Assembly: GCA_051294375.1 (NCBI GenBank)
Contig: CM119269.1
Span: forward strand, 12,192,896-12,256,895
Length of the DNA: 64,000 bases
Reading direction: 5' to 3'
DNA from: Paraspadella gotoi
Taxonomy: Eukaryota; Chaetognatha
Under the pieces are notes generated by a model. It did no database searches, was not told the origin of the DNA, and saw only the letters and a list, made by a program, of their open reading frames with translations. Numbering within the stretch: position 1 is the stretch's first letter; each line of letters begins with the position of its first letter. Positions 53,193 through 62,470 of the stretch are shown one piece after another. Both the position numbers and the translations under genes were made by a program.

Positions 53193-54095
53193 CCATAGGA
53201 ATTTTGTGTTGAGCCTTATGCAACCAATGGAGAGGCTTTCTAACTTCTTTCAAGATGCCGCCCGACGACGACGACGCCGACGACGACGACGACGACGACA
53301 CTTACCTTGTATCCCCCGGCGGTAAGGCCCGCGTTCCGTTTCGCCAAAACGCATTTCATTCTGATGAAAAAACTTCGCTCGATTTCGTATTCCGTCAAAA
53401 CGTGGCTAAAATAATTAGGAGATAAGTTTAAAATTAATATTTTTAATATTTAGTATTTAGTATTAAAACTTGATTCTCACCTGTGATAAGGGGTTTGAAC
53501 TGTCAGCAAAGATGTCATTTCGTCGTGATCCGCCGGGTGAATGTATTCATAAATACTGTTTCCGGTTAATTCAACCTTAATTAAAAAAAAGAGTAGTATT
53601 TAAAAATAATTTAAAATACTTGAAATAAAACGTTTTAAGATTTTTAGAGCGTAAATTTTAAATTTTTAAAGTTCAAAAGTAAAATCATCCGAAAATAAAT
53701 TAAATATCTACAGCACGATTCAATATCTTATCTGCAGCATCTCTAATTCGAACATCTGCAGCAAGTCTTGCTCCTGTAGCTATGGTACTCCCAAATCTCT
53801 CATCCGCCGCCTTTCAAAACTACATCTGCAGTTCCCCAGATGCTGTATCTCTAAATACATAAGTTGCAGCACTTCTGAACCCTCCAACTGAAGCAACATC
53901 CACCACAACCCACCTGCGAGAGTCCTAGATGCACGGACGCCGTCTCCGAGATGTACATGATCTTCCCGTCAGGAGCGATGACGAAGATAAACCCGTCCAA
54001 AGTCTGAAGTAGATGCGACCCCAAGTCTTTGGCCAAAGGGCCTTCCAGGGGATTCTGGCTGGCCGGCCGGGTCGCTCCCCAGTGGTCGCCCAGGC
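38375..54095 (-). CDS. sim: Single-minded (bHLH-PAS transcription factor), gene span of the best exon chain
   Basis: Thirteen minus-strand exons (given separately) encode PAS-A, PAS-B and a long low-complexity C-terminal region, roughly 1,040 codons, without the bHLH exon, which must lie outside the window or in missing sequence. Sim is the nuclear master regulator of midline cells in arthropods and works as a heterodimer with the ARNT homologue Tango on CNS-midline (ACGTG) elements. The assignment rests on [72 protein letters not shown] and [11 protein letters not shown], which follow the Sim rather than the Trachealess pattern (Trh has ILQSLDGFAF). The C-terminal part has Ala, Ser and His runs, as in activation domains. 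The first three exons are taken from the 53-54 kb block because its copies are in frame; the rest is from 38-45.5 kb. The order across 45.5-53.3 kb is disturbed by duplicated blocks. Confidence 0.95.
39420..39522 (-). repeat. (AAT)n microsatellite in the last sim intron
   Basis: About 100 bp of ATAATAATA in the intron. It translates as poly-Tyr on the minus strand; not a gene. Confidence 0.97.
39618..40167 (-). CDS. sim: sim exon: Ser/Ala-rich region
   Basis: 550 nt between CTCTACAG and CACAG|GTGAGA. It reads [20 protein letters not shown], a Ser run, an alternating Ala/Ser run, [40 protein letters not shown] and [16 protein letters not shown]. The compositional bias and CAG/GCC repeats suggest repeat expansion inside an activation domain. 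Phase agrees on both sides. Confidence 0.9.
40190..40540 (-). repeat. ~20-bp purine minisatellite in a sim intron
   Basis: GAAAGGGAGGAAAGAAAAGA units on the plus strand. On the coding strand this is a long polypyrimidine tract before the next exon. It also occurs at 35730-36140 (inverted) and, cut, from 58971. Confidence 0.95.
40801..41048 (-). CDS. sim: sim exon: [17 protein letters not shown] region
   Basis: 248 nt between TTTTACCAG and GAAG|GTAAGG. It reads [40 protein letters not shown], a Gly run, [20 protein letters not shown] and [15 protein letters not shown]. An open frame continues into the intron for a few codons. Phase agrees with the neighbours. Confidence 0.92.
41111..41244 (-). 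CDS. sim: sim exon: [17 protein letters not shown] region
   Basis: 134 nt between CTTCTTAAG and CAAAG|GTAAGA. It reads [44 protein letters not shown]. The Ala run is a GCG/GCC repeat. Confidence 0.92.
41331..41558 (-). CDS. sim: sim exon: KSSSRKSPY region
   Basis: 228 nt, 76 codons, phase 0 to phase 0, between TTCTTTAG and TATCAG|GTAAGG. It reads [60 protein letters not shown], an Ala run and YPSTALSYQ. The RKSPY box after the PAS-B/linker region is a feature of Sim proteins. Confidence 0.93.
41582..42022. other. sim intron; nothing else seen
   Basis: AT-rich. The same intron is repeated at 34363-34653 (inverted) and 60135-60598 (direct), which lets the three copies be aligned base by base. 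Confidence 0.85.
42023..42221 (-). CDS. sim: sim exon: post-PAS linker, [14 protein letters not shown]
   Basis: 199 nt between CCACCAG and GCGAAG|GTGAGG. It starts [20 protein letters not shown], matching the short helix that follows PAS-B in Sim proteins, then a Gly/Ser-rich linker and [11 protein letters not shown]. The Gly/Ser part is repeat-derived. Confidence 0.94.
42471..42618 (-). CDS. sim: sim exon: PAS-B C-terminal part
   Basis: 148 nt. It reads [49 protein letters not shown]. This is the PAC part of PAS-B (TTKYYRF-GGWVW-QSYAT), near-identical to the general Sim pattern. Between TCTGCCAG and TTGAG|GTGAAT. Confidence 0.97.
42956..43080 (+). repeat. (GAAA)n microsatellite
   Basis: AAGAAAGAAAGAAAG run; its copy lies at about 61598-61728. 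Confidence 0.97.
44338..44347. other. Assembly gap (10 N) in (GAC)n
   Basis: Ten N inside a GACGACGAC repeat. The duplicate at about 62970-63030 spans it and shows only more GAC. Confidence 0.99.
44704..44810 (-). CDS. sim: sim exon: PAS-B middle
   Basis: 107 nt between CTCTCACAG and ACACCC|GTAAGT. It reads [20 protein letters not shown], then [27 protein letters not shown] and HGCD are hallmark PAS-B residues of Sim. The copy at 63376-63481 has lost a G in CTAACGGGATACG, which breaks its frame. Confidence 0.97.
44990..45038 (+). repeat. (GA)n microsatellite beside a sim exon
   Basis: The GA run ends 6 bp before the donor of the exon 45045-45169. It differs in length and interruptions from the copy at 63655-63765. 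Confidence 0.97.
45045..45169 (-). CDS. sim: sim exon: PAS-B start
   Basis: 125 nt between TTTGTCTCAG and GCCAG|GTAAGA. It reads [41 protein letters not shown]. This is the beginning of PAS-B ([16 protein letters not shown]). The same exon is repeated with heavy noise at about 46210-46330 and more cleanly at 63775-63897. Confidence 0.97.
45172..45255 (+). repeat. 13-bp tandem (AGAAATCACAAAG)
   Basis: Five units of AGAAATCACAAAG abutting the exon 45045-45169. In the copy at 63907-63975 the units read AGAAATCACA-AG, a one-base difference that repeats in every unit. Confidence 0.95.
45442..45516 (-). CDS. sim: sim exon: VIHCSGYLK
   Basis: 75 nt, phase 0 to phase 0: [20 protein letters not shown], then DGCYQ. 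It is the inter-PAS segment conserved in all Sim proteins. A degraded copy lies at about 46710-46780. The donor is CTATCAG|GTTTAA, which lacks the usual +3/+4 bases. Confidence 0.96.
45590..46130. repeat. Tandem duplicate block, first copy
   Basis: The sequence from GGTTTATCATCATCTTAAT through GACTCGAACCTCAGAT to CAAAAAACCTTCGAT recurs at about 46867-47385 with only indel differences (AAATAAAACAAAG against AAATAAACAAAG). It is sim intron. Confidence 0.92.
45703..45795 (+). repeat. (GA)n microsatellite
   Basis: Copy at 46970-47053. Confidence 0.96.
46135..46860 (-). pseudogene. sim: Very noisy copy of two sim exons (raw-read-like)
   Basis: This stretch aligns with about 45020-45595, but with an indel or mismatch every 5-10 bp. 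About 46210-46330 corresponds to the PAS-B start exon (GTGATCCAAGAGGGAAGAAG against GTGATGGCAGAGGGAGGAAG) and about 46710-46780 to VIHCSGYLK. The exon borders and frames are destroyed. An error rate that is this high and this even is what a single uncorrected long read gives, not what gene decay gives. Confidence 0.8.
46867..47400. repeat. Tandem duplicate block, second copy
   Basis: Counterpart of 45590-46130. It continues into TTCCGCCAAGTCCCCCCG and the GA run with the 25-N gap. Confidence 0.92.
47435..47612 (+). repeat. (GA)n microsatellite containing a 25-N gap (47501-47525)
   Basis: GA/GAGG runs on both sides of 25 N. Confidence 0.98.
47719..47820 (-). pseudogene. sim: sim exon [10 protein letters not shown], copy A (two inserted bases)
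   Basis: 102 nt against 100 in the intact copy at 53306. An extra A in the GTTTTTGACGG part and another in CGGAAACGCGG break the frame before and after [19 protein letters not shown]. Confidence 0.9.
47896..47988 (-). pseudogene. sim: sim exon [15 protein letters not shown], copy A (two deleted bases)
   Basis: 93 nt against 95 in the copy at 53481. It reads [20 protein letters not shown] in frame, then [11 protein letters not shown] where the longer copy gives TVQTPYH, the normal Sim continuation (PYHSH). The exon is an exact 31 codons, so the loss could be mistaken for a good exon. Confidence 0.88.
48326..48506 (-). pseudogene. sim: sim PAS-A exon, copy A (one deleted base)
   Basis: 181 nt against 182 in the copy at 53914. 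One G is missing in CCAGGGATTC (48457-48466; CCAGGGGATTC in the other copy), so GLGDHWG is out of frame with [15 protein letters not shown]. The PAS-A part is otherwise intact. Confidence 0.9.
48590..48689 (+). repeat. Fragment of the dispersed ~270-bp repeat
   Basis: AAACATTTTGAAGAATG, GGAAAGTCAGGTACC and GAATGAATAAACGAGACTG match the middle of copy a (8940-9025). It is duplicated at 54178-54275. Confidence 0.7.
49435..49620 (+). repeat. (CT)n microsatellites
   Basis: CT runs at 49420-49480 and 49550-49620. Confidence 0.95.
50410..50530 (+). repeat. (GA)n microsatellite
   Basis: About 120 bp with few interruptions; its inverse lies at 56915-57032. Confidence 0.96.
52300..52390 (+). repeat. 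(GA)n microsatellite
   Basis: Inverse at 55062-55143; a second compound GA block lies at 52495-52720. Confidence 0.95.
52785..52838 (+). repeat. Heptamer array (TTCATGC)n, ~8 units
   Basis: Perfect TTCATGC units. The inverted copy at 54598-54655 has the same unit, so copy number can be compared between the two. Confidence 0.96.
53306..53405 (-). CDS. sim: sim exon: [19 protein letters not shown]
   Basis: 100 nt between TTATTTTAG and TACAAG|GTAAGT. Joined to the preceding exon it reads [34 protein letters not shown]. This inter-PAS segment is nearly invariant in Sim proteins. It ends in phase 0 and joins VIHCSGYLK. Confidence 0.97.
53481..53575 (-). CDS. sim: sim exon: end of PAS-A
   Basis: 95 nt between TTAATTAAG and CACAG|GTGAGA. 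It reads [31 protein letters not shown] and two bases of Ser. The PYHSH junction created with the next exon is the normal Sim sequence, which shows that this copy has the correct length. Confidence 0.97.
53914..54095 (-). CDS. sim: sim exon: start of PAS-A
   Basis: 182 nt between AAATTTAG and TCGCAG|GTGGGT. It reads [61 protein letters not shown]. GLGDxWG is the linker that follows the bHLH exon in Sim, so the missing bHLH exon should precede this with one base left over. No bHLH sequence (KSKNAARTRREKEN-like) appears in the window. Confidence 0.97.
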
Positions 54096-54274
54096 CTAAA
54101 TTTTTAATATTTTAAATTTAAATACAATAGTATTCTCTTATCTAATACTAAAAAAGAGTATTTCTCTGTATAGAAATGAAACATTTTGAAGAATGTTATT
54201 CTGTTGATGTTCATGGGAAAGTCAGGTACCCTGGGAATGAATAAACGAGACTGTGAGAAAGTCTTGATTAAATT

Positions 54275-54313
54275 TTTTCTCATCCTGATCAGCGGCTGGA
54301 GTTGCTCTCTCTC

Positions 54314-54359
<46 letters not shown>

Positions 54360-54741
54360 TCTCCCCGTCAGAGTTTCGTTCTGTTGGGTCTAAAAAGCCA
54401 TCAAAGTTGCGTGTGATATCCAAGATAATGATAATTACATGGCGAAGCCTCCACGCTTCGTAATTGTTCGATTTAATTATGCATTAAATAGTTCAAAATT
54501 AACACTCTCCATTCTTAAATTTGTGCGACACGAGATGAGATCATCTGGTACTGCAACAGGCGTCGCAATGGTCATTGCTGTCATTTGCGGCTATCTAGCA
54601 TGAAGCATGAAGCATGAAGCATGAAGCATGAAGCATGAAGCATGAAGCATGAAGATCCTCAACTGGTGACTTAATTAACGACGACGACGACAACTACGAT
54701 AATCGGTTCCTTTTATTCACCTACTACCTCCTCCCCTCTCT

Positions 54742-54773
<32 letters not shown>

Positions 54774-55060
54774 TCTCTCTTCTCTCTCTCTCTCTCTCTG
54801 CTCTCTCTTCTCTCTCTCTCTCTCTCTCATTCACCGTTTTGGAAACCGCAGGCAGCCAACGGAACCAGTACCATCTCTCTCTCTTCTCTCTCTCTCTCTC
54901 TCTCTTCTCTTTCTTCTCTCTCTCTCTTCTCTCTCTTCTCTTTTCTCTCTTTTTTCCACTACGACCACCCAAGGACGCTGAAATAAAGTCTTCGTAGTTA
55001 AAAATTTACAACGATCTTGAATCCAACGTATATAATGGGTCATCACGTCATCTCCTCTCT

Positions 55061-55148
<88 letters not shown>

Positions 55149-55905
55149 CAGTTGGCTTTCCGTTTTCTTTAAGATTCATGACGCCAAAACAAAAATGTTT
55201 TTTGTTTTTGTATTCCTCGGATTTCGTTCGCCTTTTGTTCGATTTTTGTGCTTCGCTTTTTTGTTCTTCTTTGTAAAACCGAAAAAGAAGAACGCGTCTC
55301 GTTGGTTTGGGAAGATTAGTATGTTTTTTTTTCGGCTGCTTGTCTGTATGATTGTCTGATTAACCGATTTGCCTATCTGATTGTCTGATTAATGAGCCTA
55401 TCCTAATTGCCTAATATAATCTGTCTGTTTAAGAGACTGTTCTCCTACTGTAAATATACAATTTGTATCTTCTAAGGCAATTATCATATCCGAATAGATT
55501 TACAATCTATTCTGCCGTCACATTTGAAGATTAATTCACAGCCTTTTTTTATTCTTCCCCCGATAATTTTTTTGGGATTTATATAGATAATTTTTAGTTT
55601 ATATTAAAAATTATTTACTTTCCTTGTGAATGTCTACTGAAGCGAAGGGTATAATAAAGGTTTTTATATTAGTGTCTTTTCACTTCTTCCGTCGGTATAT
55701 TCTTTCTTTCCTCCTTTTCCTCCTTCCTTCTTGTCCTTCTTTCCTTCTTTCCTTCCATCTTCATTCTATTCTCCTTTTCCATTTTTCACATTTTCCTCCT
55801 ATCTTTTTCCTTCTCCATCTTTACCTATATCCCTCTTTCTCTTTCTTGCCCATTTTCCATCCATCCTCTCTCCCATCTCTCTCTCTCTCTACTCTCCTCT
55901 CTCTA

Positions 55906-55951
<46 letters not shown>

Positions 55952-56913
55952 CTCCCAACGTCGCAATTAGACGTCTGGCAAACAAACTTCTCTTCTTCCG
56001 AGAATCGAACCCAGTTTAGAACCAGAAAAATTTCTGTTCTTTTCCTCGGAAAAAAAAATTTGTGAACTCCCGCACCTGGAACCCAAGAACCTCAAAATTT
56101 TGAACCCCGATATCTCGAAACTAGACTCTGAAAACCCTAGTTAATATTTGCGAGACAGAATTATTTCTGTAATATTTATCTTTAAGACACCATTGGAGGA
56201 AAGTAAAATTTGAAGGCTTTTCAGAAACAAACCTATAAATAATTTTTATAATGGTCTATAATGGTCATTATTCATGTGTTTCTAAAACATTATATGAAAA
56301 TTGGGTCTTTAATATAATCGTATTCCTGCCAATAGAGAGAAAAATCCTAAGAGAAACGCCGGGGGCCCGCCCACCAAGCTTTCTTCTTTTGTTTGTTACA
56401 GGGTGAACCATTATTTTGGAAGGACATTGTTATCTCCTTTTCCAAATCGGTACCTTGTCTGCTCTGTTTGGCCAAGGGTTGACAAGAAGCAGAGTGAGTG
56501 AGTTGAGAGATAAAAGAGAGAGAAAGAGAGAGAGAGAGAGAGGAGAGAGGAGAGAGAGAGAGAGAGTTTTTGTATCATCCGAAGCTAAATTTCCTCCGGT
56601 TTCTCCCGCGGGGCTCGAAAAGGGCGGGGAAAAATGAAACGAAAGGGTTGAAAGAAAATATTACATTGTTTATTGTTAATTTTATTCATAATTTTCAGCT
56701 GGGGCGGTTGTTATGTGGTCAAAAGATTTCTGTTGAGTGTGTTGAGGCGTTAGAGAGATCAAATTTTATCAAAACAAAATGAGATAAAAATGTTCCATAC
56801 GCGTTATTAACAGATTTTTGTATCCGTTTCATGAATTATCAACAAACGGTTTTTATAAACAAGACATTTACTAATCTGTCAAAGAAACTTTTTCCCGAGG
56901 GATGACGCTGGTT

Positions 56914-57007
<94 letters not shown>

Positions 57008-57825
57008 TCTCTCTCTCTCTCTCTCTCTCTCTCCTAATGCAGACTGCGGATGAGTGAGAGAGCATCTGTCTTCACTCTCAAAAAATAAATAAAATCCCCC
57101 CGCCCTGTTTTGAGAATAATATGCAAGATAGTCGTAAGTTAGTTGTAAGTTAGTAGCAAAATAACAGCAGTAAAAATCCTTGTAAAAATTAGTATGTCAC
57201 CTTAAAACATTAATTTAAATTATCATGACAGATTGTTAAAAACCATATCGACTGTATAATAAAATAGAAAAATACTTTGAGGCGTTGAAACAAAAGGTTT
57301 CAAAATTTGAAGAAAAGTTTTGTCTCTTGGGACAAAGAAAGTTGAAAGACAAGGCTCAGAGACATAGAAGGTTGAAAGACAAGGCTCAGAGACATGGAAG
57401 GCTCTAAAGAGATTTCGGAGAGTTAAAGCACTCAACCCTTCACAATTAACTTCATCGCGATTAAATGATTTGCCACGCCCACTTTGGCTTAATCACTTAA
57501 TAAAGTCTCATGGACGCTTTCATTGGGGCAAACCAATTTCCTTCCTTGCTTAGCTGCCGCAATGAACTCAAATTAGATGCGCCTTACAATTGGCTATCCA
57601 TTTAGCGACAATGTCTCTCTCTCTCTTTCTCTCTATCGCGCTGACTGTCCTTCCTTTTCCTGCAAGTCGAAGATCTGTGTCAGATTGGGAGAAGCTCTTT
57701 CATGGTTTGTGTACCAGAGGATGGGACATTAATGGATGGGAGAATGAGGAGGAGAAGGAGGAGGAGGAGGAGGAGGAGATGAGAAAGATGAGTTAAAGAG
57801 CGAAAGAGGGCAGCAGTGAGGAGGG

Positions 57826-57900
<75 letters not shown>

Positions 57901-57979
57901 AGAAGAGCTTGCGTTGGATACAAGGACCGGAAATTCATTCATGAATTTGAGATTATGGAAGTGAGAGAGAGCGAGAGAT

Positions 57980-58010
<31 letters not shown>

Positions 58011-58754
58011 CAGAGAGACAGAGAGCACGTGCGAATAACGAGTGAGAACAGTGAAAGAGTGGTAAAAACTTCAACAGCTTTTAACACAGACCAGAAAAAA
58101 CGAAAGAATTAAGATTTTTTTAAAATTTAAAGTTACACATGTTTGTTATGAAATTTGTGGACAATTTCAAATTAAATCCATTAAATTTTTTTGACTTTGG
58201 ACAATGGACAGTAGGTGGGAGTGATTGAACAATGTTTTTTGTTGTTGTATACGAAATGAAAAATAATTGGGCCTTTTTAAAAAAAAATTTAATAAAAATT
58301 TATTTTGAATTTTCTTTATAGTAATATTCTTATAAAATCATAAAATTTTTAAAATAATTTTAAGAACTGTTTGGTTTCGCCGAAAAAAACTAAGAAACTT
58401 TTGTAAATTATTTTTATGATATTTTCATGTTAAAGCTGCGAAAAATGAGTTAAAACGTTTAATCAATAATAGTTTCTATTACAGAGAATGAAAAAAAGTG
58501 GAATTTTTTTTTTCGTATTTGACGCTGAAGTCCTCGAATTCTTGATAACATGTGTTTTATTTTTTTGGTCTAACTTTTATGAAGAATTGAAATCTGTAAT
58601 AAAAATTCAAAATAAAAATTTATTTATGAAAATATTACTATAAATATATTGCATTTAATTATTCTGTTCCCCAAACAGTATGAAAAAACTATTTTTTGTA
58701 CTCGATAATCATACTATCTCATATCTAAATATCCTTGTTTGTTCACTTAAATCT
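54275..58754. repeat. 4.5-kb block B' (inverted duplicate of 48690-53160)
   Basis: The reverse complement of block B, ended by a 25-N gap. It contains the inverse of every repeat and open frame of block B, for example the 68-codon frame at 49649-49855 minus reappears identically at 57590-57796 plus. Confidence 0.95.
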
Positions 58755-58779
58755 NNNNNNNNNNNNNNNNNNNNNNNNN
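58755..58779. other. Assembly gap (25 N)
   Basis: Placeholder gap at the end of block B'. Confidence 0.99.
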
Positions 58780-58860
58780 TGTTAAAAGCTGTTGAAGTTT
58801 TTACCACTCTTTCACTGTTCCTCACTCGTTATTCGCACGTGCTCTCTGTCTCTCTCTCTG

Positions 58861-58891
<31 letters not shown>

Positions 58892-58945
58892 ATCTCTCGC
58901 TCTCTATCTCTCGCTCTCTCTCACTTCCATAATCTCAAAATTCAT
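58780..58945 (+). repeat. Third copy of a block-B fragment
   Basis: TGTTAAAAGCTGTTGAAG to CACTTCCATAATCTCAAA matches 49357-49505 with longer CT interruptions. It is flanked by two 25-N gaps, so it is a small contig placed by scaffolding. Confidence 0.92.
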
Positions 58946-58970
58946 NNNNNNNNNNNNNNNNNNNNNNNNN
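58946..58970. other. Assembly gap (25 N)
   Basis: Placeholder gap before the second copy of the sim middle exons. Confidence 0.99.
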
Positions 58971-60897
58971 GGAAAGGAAAGAGAAAGGGAAGAAAGAAAA
59001 GAGAAAGGGAGGAGAGAAAAAGGGAAAGGAGAAAGAAAAAGAAAGGAGGAAAGAAAGGAAAAATGGAGGAAAAAGAGAAAGGGAGGAGAGAAAAGAGAAA
59101 GGGAGGAATGAAAGGAAAGGAAAGTTGATAACCGAGTAGTTAGCGTATACAACTTCTAAGCTATTGGGAAGAACTGAGTTGGACGAGGCAGTTTTCTAGA
59201 CGTCAGTTCAACCTCAGTTCGCTCCCTTTTTCCTAATCCTTTTTAAATTTTTAATTAGTTAATTAATTAGTCTTTTTGGGTTCTTTTAGCTGTTTTTTTT
59301 TGGGTGGGTTTTTAATGCCACCTGCCTATTACTCATTCTCAACTTCCTACCATCCCTCATTATTCTTTCACATTTCCTTACCTTCTTCATCGCTGACTCG
59401 ATCGCGATTCTCCCTTTTCCTCCTCATCCGGTTTCAGCGGCAGCAGCGTCGGCGCTTCTTTCGCCGCGGGCAGCTTTTCTCGCCTCACCCCGCCGCCGCC
59501 GCTTCCGCTGAGGTCGTATACGGGAGCAGCGGCTGCCCGACGCTGGGCGTATGGGTAAGCGCGAGTATCGGAAGGAAGTATCGTTCTTCGGAGTCGTACA
59601 GGTAAGGGGCTCTCTCCTCCACGAATCTGTAAAAGATATTAATTATAAATTCTAATAATAATTTGAATATTTTTAAAAAGTCTTACCTTGGTGACTCTGG
59701 TAAGCGTACATAGCGACGACGGGCCGAATGCGCCGGTGAGCGTGAACCTGCGCCGCCGCCCGCGCGCGTATGACGCCGCAGAGTGGGTAAGAGCCGCACC
59801 GTATCTTTCCATCGGACTCCTTAAGAAGTAAGGTCGAGAAAAGGTGACATAGGGTAAGTTTGAAAAGGATTCAGAGTGAGACTCTCCATCTTGTTTTTCC
59901 TTACCTGATAAGATAGCGCCGTGGACGGATAAGCAGCGGCCGCAGCGCCGCCGCGCCGTCAGAGCGCGGGGGAATTGTGAGGCGCTTCCGTCGCCGATCC
60001 CGTGGCGGTGTTGGCGCCGTCAGTCGGCGATGGATAAGAGTCCGGCGTCGCCAAAGTCGCTTCCGCCGGCGCCGGCGACGCCGATGCCGACGGGCGGCGT
60101 CGAATAGGGAGGACTTTCTCGACGAAGATTTAATCTAAGAAAAGAATAGTTCCTTTAATCTCATTTGCATATTGTAGTTACGCCATTAACTAATAATAGA
60201 GTTTTGGTTGTTTATAAAATGATTAAAAAAAAAATACTGTATCATTTCGACGTTTTCGTTATTAATAAAAAAAATAATAAACACAAAAACAGAAAGTTCG
60301 AATAGTGTGTCTTTAAAAAATTGAAAAAAAAAATTGACTCCTTATTTTATTTTATGCTTCATGACTGTTTATCTGTGAATAAAACGAACTTATTTGATAA
60401 TTTAGATGCGATTGATTTTCCTGGCGTTTTGAGAATAGGAAAACGCTAAATTCTAAAACGAAAAAAGATTATATTTTTATGACAATTTGTATTTTTAGAA
60501 GAAAAAAAAAACGAATACGAATTAATCGTGATCCGACTATTTACCATGTTATTTTTAAAATTATTTTTAAAATTAAAACAAATATTCAGGTTCCTCACCT
60601 TCGCACTGCTTTTGCCTTTCCCGACGCGGCTTAACGCCGCTGTCCCGGACGACCGCTGCCGCTGCGCTGCGCCAAAAGGAGAATCCCGCCGCCACCCGCT
60701 CGCCGACGCGGCGGCGCCGAGATGGTCTCGATTGGCTGCGCCGCCGCCCAAGGTCTGTTCCAACTGAAGCTGAGCATCTTCTTTGGCTGAACCTCACTGG
60801 TGGCGGGCGGGATGGCAGATTAGTACTATGTGGTTACGTCGGTGATCATTGTGGTCGAAATGTGGTTAAAAATGTGGTCGCAAGGAAATCAGGTACT

Positions 60898-60899
<2 letters not shown>

Positions 60900-60984
<85 letters not shown>

Positions 60985-60998
60985 CTCTCTCTCTCTCG
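60900..60998 (+). repeat. (CT)n microsatellite
   Basis: About 95 bp here against about 33 bp at 42324-42357 in the other copy, a clear length difference between the duplicates. Confidence 0.96.
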
Positions 60999-61597
60999 TC
61001 CAGTACGTATCGGAACAAATAATCTTTACATCTGACCGAGCAAAAGTTCTGAAACTTTGAAATGGTAATAACGTGGCCTCGTGAGTTTGTGAGATCAAGA
61101 TTAAAATTCACCTCTCAAGACGTAATTGACGGACACGATGCAATGAGACGAGATGACCTCGAATTGTGGCACTATGGTGGCGTAAGATTGCATCCAGACC
61201 CATCCACCATCTTTGGCCATGAAGCGATAGTATTTGGTCGTCACTTGTCCTTTTAAGCAGAACTGGCCGATTTAAGATTGAGATTTAGGTATTAAGATTC
61301 AGGATTTCAGAAAAACCTGGAGATTTATGATTATAATTAAAACTGGAAGATAAAGTAGCGATTTAAAAACGTATTAATCGAATTAAATTAATGTAGCTAT
61401 CGAGGACAAAATAATACTAAATACACATCAAAAAAGAAAAAAAAATCAATTCTGTAGGCGGTTTTTTTTCGGCGACCGGATGCTGTGGAAATAGTTTCAT
61501 ATAGATAGTTATTCCCTTCATGGGTGTTCCGATTAAGTGTGAAGAACGAGGCAGATTTGGAGGACAATACGGTGAAGTATGACCCCTCAAGCCGGAA

Positions 61598-61613
61598 AGA
61601 AAGAAAGAAAGAA

Positions 61614-61653
<40 letters not shown>

Positions 61654-61728
61654 AGAAGAAAGAAAGAATTAAAGAAATAAGAAAGAAAGAAAGAAAAGAA
61701 GAAAGAAAGAAAAGAAAAGAAAAGAAAG
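61598..61728 (+). repeat. (GAAA)n microsatellite
   Basis: Counterpart of 42956-43080. Confidence 0.96.
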
Positions 61729-62414
61729 CCTAAGGTAAAAGAGGCGTTAATTGAAAGGCCAAGTGTTAATGAGGTTAAACGGTTATTAAATAAGATTCCC
61801 TATCGCCTCCTGACAAAGCTAAAAAAAAGGAGTCAACTCTCTCTGCATTGGTTTAGGGTCTTGTTGACAATTACAAGATTAATTATATCAAATAATTGTT
61901 CAAATATTGTATCAAAATATATGTAGTTTTGCGCGTTTTTTTCAAAAAGCTTTTCGATTTCCTCCTGTTCCACTTTTTAAGACAGTTTTGTTTACAGTTT
62001 TTTGATGAAGGCGAAGCATCCAAATGCAATTATGTGTCAAAGGCGGTCCACTTTTCACCGCGATAAGTTTCATCCTAATTTCAAAGGAAGACTCCTTTTT
62101 GACAAAAATCGTTTGTTATTTTTTGATAAATGTCCCCGAAAGAGTAAATCCATTATTAGCAAAGTTGAGGCGTGATCTACGAGCGAACGATGTTAGAAAA
62201 AAAAGAATATTTATAAATTTATGCTCTTGAGCAAAGGAAAGAAAGAAAGAAAAGATAGAAAGAAAAGAAAAAGAGAGAAGATTTATTATCTTCATCTGGA
62301 GCATTCGACATGTCTCCTCTCTTTCAAAAGTTATATGAGAAACTTAGAGAAGAGACAAACTTCCTCTAAATACGATGATAAACTGAAGAGAGCGAGAGCG
62401 AGAGAGAGAGAGAT

Positions 62415-62419
<5 letters not shown>

Positions 62420-62468
<49 letters not shown>
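62420..62468 (+). repeat. (GA)n microsatellite
   Basis: Counterpart of the GA run at 43765-43815. Confidence 0.96.

Positions 62469-62470
<2 letters not shown>

Larger units (their letters stand above)
53189..54275 (-). repeat. sim: PAS-A block, copy A' (direct duplicate of 47602-48689)
   Basis: The exons in this copy are in frame with each other and with the Sim family, so I use it as the reference. Confidence 0.95.

Noticed and set aside
53914-54095. Trachealess/NPAS as the identity of the PAS gene
   Set aside because: PAS-A reads [20 protein letters not shown] and [12 protein letters not shown] as in Sim. Trachealess has ILQSLDGFAF and SETVSIYLGLSQ.
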